A DNA stretch of 64,000 bases from Carposina sasakii (lineage: Eukaryota > Arthropoda > Insecta > Lepidoptera > Carposinidae): positions 930,001 to 994,000 of the forward strand of contig CP053156.1 of assembly GCA_014607495.2 (NCBI GenBank), read 5' to 3'. Every line of letters begins with the position of its first letter. The stretch's first letter is position 1. A program made the translations under genes and the position numbers. The notes beneath the pieces were generated by a model, which did no database searches, was not told the origin of the DNA, and saw nothing but the letters and a program-made list of their open reading frames with translations. Of the stretch, positions 58,716 through 64,000 are shown piece after piece.

Positions 58716-58944
58716 TCTATAATATAAAAATGAATCGCTGAATGTTTTGTTAAGCGCGGATCTTGAGAACAGCTAAACTGATTTCGGTAATTCTTTTTTT
58801 AAAATATTCTTGAAGTACGAGGATGGTTCTTACGGAGAGAAAAATTGCCTGAAAATCTAAAAACAACTTTTTTATAGCTGCCACTCACGACTTTGCTCAC
58901 GCGAAAGGGCATTGCACCCGTGCAAAGCCGGGGCGGATCCCTAG
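58716..58944 (+). mobile_element. 229-bp non-autonomous Helitron with both ends
   Basis: Begins TCTATAATATAAAAATGAAT after an A. Ends CTAG (58941-58944) before a T. A hairpin, TTGCA-CCCG-TGCAA (58912-58925), lies 15 bp upstream of CTAG. All three Helitron hallmarks are present. It has no coding capacity. Confidence 0.85.
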
Positions 58945-59555
58945 TATCTAATAAAGACCACAAAGAAAACAAGTACCTGCATGGTGCACTTCACTATGTT
59001 TGCATTACTCATAGGTAAGTAACTTATTTTTAATTGATACAATTCGAAAACTTGTCGACTTCGTAACTTACTCTATTAATAAACTCCATAAGCGTTCTAG
59101 TTCATAAAGTAGGTACATCTTCCACTTGTATAGGTACCTAGTATATACTCCAACATGCAGTTATAACCGCGTGCATTGTATGGCCGTAACTTTAGTTCAC
59201 ATAACCGGTATGGCCACAGTAAAAATTAAAGACAGCATAAAACTGTGTCAAGACCCATTGATAGCGGAAATGGAGATTTAATTTAGACAAAATTCTTCAA
59301 ATAGGTATATGTCGTTTGATAATAAGCTTCGCTAAATAAGTAGGTACACTTAATTTTCTCACTGAAATGTCTATTCGCTCGTTGTAGGTATGTTCCATAA
59401 AAAAACGTTAATAACGAGCTATAGAAGTTTACTTTGCTTCGTTCATAATGTAGATTACGATCCTAGGTGTAGATTTTGCACTAACTAGATTATTAAAAAA
59501 TTTCATAGATACCTGTGGATTTTAATATAAGTTTTGTAGGTACTAGTAATCATGG
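58945..59555. other. gene-free flank of the Transib element
   Basis: AT-rich sequence without supported features. Confidence 0.5.
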
Positions 59556-59560
59556 CGTCG

Positions 59561-59912
59561 CACGGTGGGCTGAAAAACGGCTTTCATAGACATAGGAATC
59601 AAAAGTGGCAAATACCGAATTTCTAATCGAATATCGCTTCTACTAGTTATTATCATATACTCAAATGATACTCGCATCAATCTGCACAAAAACAAAGGAC
59701 TTATAATTTTTTTACGAAAAATTTGTATGAAGCTAGAATAAAAATTTAATTATCTCTTAAACGGCAAGGAAAACCGTAATATCCTTACAGGTAGTTTTAG
59801 TACTAATTATTTATGATTTTTTGACGTACTACAAATAACGGTTATCACTGCCGATTTTTTTTTAAAAATCATCAAAATATTTTTATTTATTTTTACATAC
59901 GAAACGGTTCCT
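59561..59912 (+). repeat. Transib left terminal inverted repeat (~352 bp)
   Basis: Pairs over its full length with 63122-63473 with only a few differences by eye. The terminal heptamer CACGGTG differs from the RAG signal heptamer CACAGTG at one base. No nonamer lies at a 12- or 23-bp spacing; ACAAAAACA occurs much further in, at 59686-59694. Confidence 0.93.
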
Positions 59913-60033
59913 TTTCGTGTTTAAGTTGAGAAACACAGAATTTTAACAACGCAAAATATAAATTAGCATCCCCTGTCTACTTCCAAAAGGGTAGGCAAAA
60001 GTTTATTGTACTTCCGCACTTAGACATCTATTT

Positions 60034-60315
60034 TCAGTGGGATATTCATCATCATCAGCCCATAACAGTCCACTGCTGGACCTGAGCCTCTCCCGTGGGA
60101 GAATGTTGCCATAATCTCCACGCTTGGCAGGCAGGTTGGAGATCGATGTAAAAGACCATAGTATAATGAAAATGCTGCTGCCCATTTTCTGGTCTATTGA
60201 GGCTCAGGCTAAACGGCGACTAATACAAGCGTATTAGTCGCCTTTTACGCCCCTGTGTATGGAGGGTTGGTGCTATTCTATTCTGCCGGACACCACACGG
60301 CCTCAGTGGGATATT
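60034..60315 (+). mobile_element. 256-bp retroelement nested in Transib, with 13-bp duplication
   Basis: TCAGTGGGATATT occurs at 60034-60046 and again at 60303-60315, enclosing a 256-bp unit from CATCATCATCAGCC to CACACGGCC. The insert contains AACAGTCCACTGCTGGACCT and a perfect hairpin, GGCGACTAATAC-AAGC-GTATTAGTCGCC (60214-60241). A 13-bp duplication points to target-primed reverse transcription by LINE machinery. It has no poly(A) tail. It is related to 56398-56650. It lies about 315 bp upstream of the transposase TATA box. Confidence 0.9.
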
Positions 60316-60630
60316 GATCAACCAAAATAAGTTTTCAATTTTAGATACATTAAAAATACCATAAAGAATTGTTAAGTAATTGTTTAGTTTCATTGTAACT
60401 AGGTAAGTGATTAAGTAATTCTAATAATTTAGGCTTCTGAAGAGACTAAATAGGTGATTAAATAATTAGCAATATCGCGCAACAATGCAATCTTTGGACT
60501 GCATCACTTTTTTCTGATTAGCTAATGTGGTAATTAGTTGTGCTAATGTGTTATATTGTCGACTATAAGTTTTCTTTAGTACTTCTTTGAAAAGTCTAAT
60601 GGGGGTAGTTAACTAATTATCGATTTTTGC

Positions 60631-60638
60631 TATAAAAG
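60631..60638 (+). promoter_or_regulatory. TATA box of the Transib transposase gene
   Basis: TATAAAAG lies 97 bp upstream of the start codon. A TTCACATC initiator-like site about 37 bp downstream (near 60668) would give a 5' UTR of roughly 60 nt. Confidence 0.75.
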
Positions 60639-60727
60639 GACTAAACTTTTGCTTTTAATTTAAATTGTTCACATCCGTGTAACTGTTAACACTAAATAAT
60701 ATTTGCTCTGTGATTTTAAATCAAATA

Positions 60728-62842
60728 ATGGAAAGTTTAATCACCAATTTAGACTTGTTTGTTCTTCTAAAAAGTGAGACTACTTCATTTAATCATGAAG
60801 TATTGTTTGGTGCACTTGTATCCCGCATAGGCGATTGCCTTTCTGTCGAAGATCAAGTAACTGTTAAAGAATTTTGTCGAAGGTTTACGCGAGCTGCTTT
60901 ACAGAGGTGGCAGAAATCCAGCAGATTCCTTGATAATTTCAGAAGACTGTACGGAAATTGGCTGCAAGCAAATATTGATTGGCCAAGTTGTGTGCAAACT
61001 TTGGTTAATCGAGAAACTATTGATGATATACACACCATCTCTCAAGAACCGTCGACGTCATCGTCCGTTAGTGCAGTAACATCATCGTCTGTTGGGACAA
61101 TGACAAAAAGGTCCCGAAAACCCTTTGAAGATCTAGGAAACAAACAGAAAAAGAGAAGATCTGATGACCATACAAGCGAAGATTCCAGTGAATTGGCCTA
61201 TGCAGCTGCAGCACGTTTAAAAGAAGAAGGGCATGGAGATATCGCTTCAGTGATCGAATATATGATGAAAAATCCTGAAGCAGCGGCTACAATTAGTGAG
61301 ACGCTTAAAAAACCAGTGAAAAAAGTGGTTTTTACAGCAGAGAAAGCGCTTGGATTGCTTCTTTCACTAAAACTATCAAAGTGGCAATATATTACATTGC
61401 GAGAGGCTGCCATTCGCGAAGGTGCTAATGATATATATCCATCTTACTACAAAGTGCAACAAACTAAGCTTAGTTGCTACCCTCCGAATCAATCAGTGTC
61501 AGTTACGGATTCATCGGCTCGAATTACACTTCAAGCTTTACTGGACATCACAGTGACGAGGATTCTTCAAAGTCTTTCTGACGATGTGCAAAATAAGCAG
61601 CTAAAGCTGATATCCAAGTGGGGATTTGATGGTGCCTCCAACCAAAGCCGGTACAAGCAGAAAATGGAGGGCGAGCAGGATGATTCCAGCATTTTTATGA
61701 CCTCTTTGGTCCCACTAAAACTGACAGATGGAGATAATACTTTATGGACGAACCCAAAACCATGCTCAGCTTTGTATTGTCGTCCAGTCCAGTTTACTTT
61801 TGTAAAAGAGAGTGAAGCAGTTGTAATTGATCACAAAAGACAAATGGATGATGAAATTAAGGATCTTATCCCCACAGAGAGCAGTAATAATAACAGGGTG
61901 ACTCATCATCTAATGATGACAATGATCGACGCTAAAGTCTGCACGTACCTTTCTGAAGCCAGATCAAACGCATCGTGCTACCTGTGCTTAGCAAAACCAA
62001 CAGAAATGAACCGATTAGATGTTGTAACTTCGAAGACTGTGTGTTCTGACGTATATGAATTTGGTTTGTCATCCTTACACGCCCGTATAAATTGCATGGA
62101 ATGTCTGTTACATATTGCGTACAGGCTTGACTTCAAACAGTGGGCAGCGAGAAGTAATGAGCACAAAGAAATGTTGCAGACAAGAAAAAAACACATTCAG
62201 GACAAATTTAAAGATGAGCTCAATCTGTTGATTGATATAGTAAAACAGGGCTCGGGAACCACCAATGATGGCAATACCGCACGAAAGTTTTTCGAGTTTC
62301 CAAATACAACTGCAGCTATTACCGGGTTGGATGAGGAGCTCATAAAAAGATTTGCTGTGATTTTGCAAGCAATAACATCTGGCGAGAAAATCGATGTGAA
62401 CAAGTTCAAAGATTTTTCCCGCAAAACGGCAGAAAAGTACGTAGAATTATACGATTGGTACTACATGTCGGCAACCGTACATAAATTGTTAATACACGGG
62501 GCTGACATCATTGAGAAAAATGACATTGTGCCCATTGGGGCTCTCTCTGAAGAAGCCTCAGAGTCGCGAAATAAAGATTTTAGGAGGTTCCGGGAAAATC
62601 ATTCGCGAAAAAGAAGCAGGCAAGATTCAAATCAAGATATTTTAAATATGCTTGTCATTTCCTCTGATCCCTTATTAAGTGCACAAAGGCCTAAGCTAGA
62701 TAGTAAGAGAAAACTAAGCTTTTTTGGTGAAACTCTCGACTTAATCCAGTTTCAGGAAACTGAGTTCGAGTTTTTAGATGTAACTAACTTGGATTCTGAC
62801 TCAGAATTGGAATCCGACAACGAGAATGATGAAAATTCGTAA
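60728..62842 (+). CDS. Transib transposase (RAG1-related DDE recombinase)
   Basis: The first in-frame ATG is 60728, giving 704 residues; six codons upstream from a GTG are unlikely to be used. The N-terminal ~110 residues are helical. A Ser-rich linker with a basic KRSRKPF/KQKKRR nuclear-signal-like stretch follows at about 125-145. The catalytic core has Asp301 in KWGFDGAS, Asp401 in MTMIDAKV, and Glu612 (or 608/609) in GALSEEASESRNKDFRRF. A RAG1-like zinc site is present: C417-x2-C420 and H585-x4-H590. RAG1 has the same D, D, E order with CxxC and HxxxxH between D and E. The tail is acidic. No stop or frameshift interrupts it. It should bind the terminal repeats and cut by a hairpin mechanism, by analogy with characterised Transib and RAG1. 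It is the only gene in the element. Confidence 0.95.
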   Translation: MESLITNLDLFVLLKSETTSFNHEVLFGALVSRIGDCLSVEDQVTVKEFCRRFTRAALQRWQKSSRFLDNFRRLYGNWLQANIDWPSCVQTLVNRETIDDIHTISQEPSTSSSVSAVTSSSVGTMTKRSRKPFEDLGNKQKKRRSDDHTSEDSSELAYAAAARLKEEGHGDIASVIEYMMKNPEAAATISETLKKPVKKVVFTAEKALGLLLSLKLSKWQYITLREAAIREGANDIYPSYYKVQQTKLSCYPPNQSVSVTDSSARITLQALLDITVTRILQSLSDDVQNKQLKLISKWGFDGASNQSRYKQKMEGEQDDSSIFMTSLVPLKLTDGDNTLWTNPKPCSALYCRPVQFTFVKESEAVVIDHKRQMDDEIKDLIPTESSNNNRVTHHLMMTMIDAKVCTYLSEARSNASCYLCLAKPTEMNRLDVVTSKTVCSDVYEFGLSSLHARINCMECLLHIAYRLDFKQWAARSNEHKEMLQTRKKHIQDKFKDELNLLIDIVKQGSGTTNDGNTARKFFEFPNTTAAITGLDEELIKRFAVILQAITSGEKIDVNKFKDFSRKTAEKYVELYDWYYMSATVHKLLIHGADIIEKNDIVPIGALSEEASESRNKDFRRFRENHSRKRSRQDSNQDILNMLVISSDPLLSAQRPKLDSKRKLSFFGETLDLIQFQETEFEFLDVTNLDSDSELESDNENDENS

Positions 62843-63017
62843 TATAAGAAAAATATACTTCTTTTCTTTCTTTCTTTCTAATGTAAAAAAAAATACGAAT
62901 TTTCATCACTCTCATTTTTCAATTTTTTTTATTAATTATGTAAGATTACTGTACTATTTGGTTCAATTATAATTTAATTGAATATTTTGTATAATTAAGA
63001 ACATTTTTGTAACTTAA

Positions 63018-63023
63018 AATAAA
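63018..63023 (+). terminator. poly(A) signal of the transposase gene
   Basis: AATAAA, 176 bp after the stop codon and about 100 bp before the right terminal repeat, in AT-rich sequence. Confidence 0.65.
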
Positions 63024-63121
63024 CAGCATTTTTTTATATTTTTCTTGTTTTATACCTATAAATTCATATCATTTGAGTTAACCACATTCATAATATCGAT
63101 TTTCTTAAGTTAGACAATAAA

Positions 63122-63473
63122 GGGAACCGTTTCATATGTAAAAATAAATAAAAATATTTTGATGATTTTTTAAAAAAAATCGGCAGTGATAACCGTTATT
63201 TGTAGTACGTCAAAAAATCATAAATAATTAGTACTAACACTACCTGTAAGGATATTACGGTTTTCCTTGCCGTTTAAGAGATAATTAAATTTTTATTCTA
63301 GCTTCATACAAATTTTTCGTAAAAAAATTATAAGTCCTTTGTTTTTGTGCAGATTGATGCGAGTATCATTTGAGTATATGATAATAACTAGTAGAAGCGA
63401 TATTCGATTAGAAATTCGGTATTTGCCACTTTTGATTCCTATGTCTATGAAAGCCGTTTTTCAGCCCACCGTG
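63122..63473 (-). repeat. Transib right terminal inverted repeat (~352 bp)
   Basis: Inverted match of 59561-59912; it ends CCCACCGTG, followed by the CGTCG duplication. The plus-strand frame 63339-63536 crosses the element boundary and is not a gene. Confidence 0.93.
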
Positions 63474-63619
63474 CGTCGGCAGGTTGATCTTCCACTCAGA
63501 AAGCACAAACCAACTATAGAGTTAAAATCAAGCTGAGTCTTTCATTGCATTTTAGGAAGGCTTCCCACACTACCCAGTTAGAGCAAGACTAAGTGATAGT
63601 AGTTTGGGACGTCTGGTCT

Positions 63620-63677
63620 CAAACATGGTCTGAAGTCATCATATCAATATTTGCCTGGCTGTCACATTCACCCTGTA
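63620..63677 (-). mobile_element. MITE family B fragment
   Basis: On the minus strand TACAGGGTGAATGTGACAGC is followed by CAGGCAAATATTGAT, the family B end. It includes a CAGACCATG block shared with 17690-17720 and 53120-53150. Confidence 0.65.
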
Positions 63678-63916
63678 TATTGTTATACATTTCATATGAA
63701 TCCGGTTCATTGCATTATGTGCAAAATTTTAAACATCGTATGTTGAACAAACTAATGTTTTTTTCTTATGCATTTGATTAAATACCCCGAGCATTTTAAA
63801 GCGGAAACAATGCCACCGACCTTTTTACACTTACCGATAGTAGATTATTCTACCTACACTATACATTACACATAGATTATTATATTGTCATCTGTAATTT
63901 TAACACTTTTGTACTA

Positions 63917-64000
63917 TATAGGATGTTTTTTTCGTTGCTACCCTTAACGAAGGATTCGTACTCTATACATCAAATAAAGTAACTTTATGCCAAAAAAATG
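63917..64000 (-). mobile_element. MITE family A, cut by the window end
   Basis: TATAGGATG, CGTTGCTACCCTTAACGAAG and ATCAAATAAAGTAA match the end of family A on the minus strand. The rest lies outside the window. Confidence 0.8.

Larger units (their letters stand above)
59561..63473 (+). mobile_element. intact Transib DNA transposon (3913 bp)
   Basis: The element starts CACGGTGGGCTGAAAAACGG and ends with the exact inverse. The 5-bp GC-rich CGTCG is duplicated at 59556-59560 and 63474-63478, as is typical for Transib. Long inverted repeats (~352 bp), a promoter, an uninterrupted transposase and a poly(A) signal are all present. Transib is the superfamily from which RAG1-type recombinases are thought to derive. 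Near-identical long repeats and the open transposase suggest recent activity. Confidence 0.95.

Noticed and set aside
60710..60727. Six-codon N-terminal extension of the Transib transposase
   Set aside because: It relies on a GTG start; the ATG at 60728 is in frame and the better start.

Overview
The window looks like a piece of a lepidopteran (moth or butterfly) nuclear genome. It is AT-rich and carries almost no host coding sequence. It is packed with repeat types known from Lepidoptera: tRNA-derived SINEs, Helitron-like ends with a 3' hairpin and CTAG, RTE-type LINE remnants with a GRPPxRWxDD tail, and short inverted-repeat elements with TACAGGRTG ends. This assignment is an inference from repeat character. 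No diagnostic host gene is present.

Layout. 1-2136 is empty AT-rich DNA. 2137-7712 may be one old DNA transposon: its outer 36 bp are inverted repeats and a transposase-like C-terminal remnant lies near its right end. It has been invaded by two unrelated LINE fragments, a 297-bp foldback element and a 388-bp MITE. 8602-10526 is a composite in which long inverted arms enclose a smaller foldback and a broken RTE-clade LINE. 12.4-31 kb is a MITE, SINE and Helitron graveyard. 31.8-35.5 kb holds the only host exon candidates, all on the minus strand. The best is a GC-rich terminal exon at 35259-35499 with a splice acceptor, a stop codon, a nearby poly(A) signal and an apparent internal reading-frame break. 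35.5-46.7 kb is mostly empty, with a well-preserved SINE at 38.5 kb.

Two young elements dominate the right part. The first (46808-52853) is a complete Ty3/gypsy-type LTR retrotransposon. Its two 190-bp LTRs are identical as read, it has a 4-bp TTAT target duplication, and it sits inside an older MITE. It encodes a 5' 87-aa protein with an N-myristoylation-type start and one membrane span, a Gag without zinc knuckle, and a complete protease-RT-RNaseH-integrase Pol. Pol lies in the +1 frame behind a UUU-CGA candidate shift site. Two 60-bp tandem features stand out: a leader repeat able to form hairpins, and a diverged in-frame duplication inside the RT domain.

The second (59561-63473) is an apparently intact Transib transposon, the superfamily related to RAG1. 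It has ~352-bp terminal inverted repeats starting CACGGTG, a 5-bp CGTCG duplication, a TATA box, a 704-aa transposase with the RAG1-like D, D, E and zinc-site residues, and a poly(A) signal. A 256-bp retroelement with its own 13-bp duplication is nested upstream of the promoter. I see no RNA genes other than tRNA-derived SINE heads, and no CRISPR arrays.
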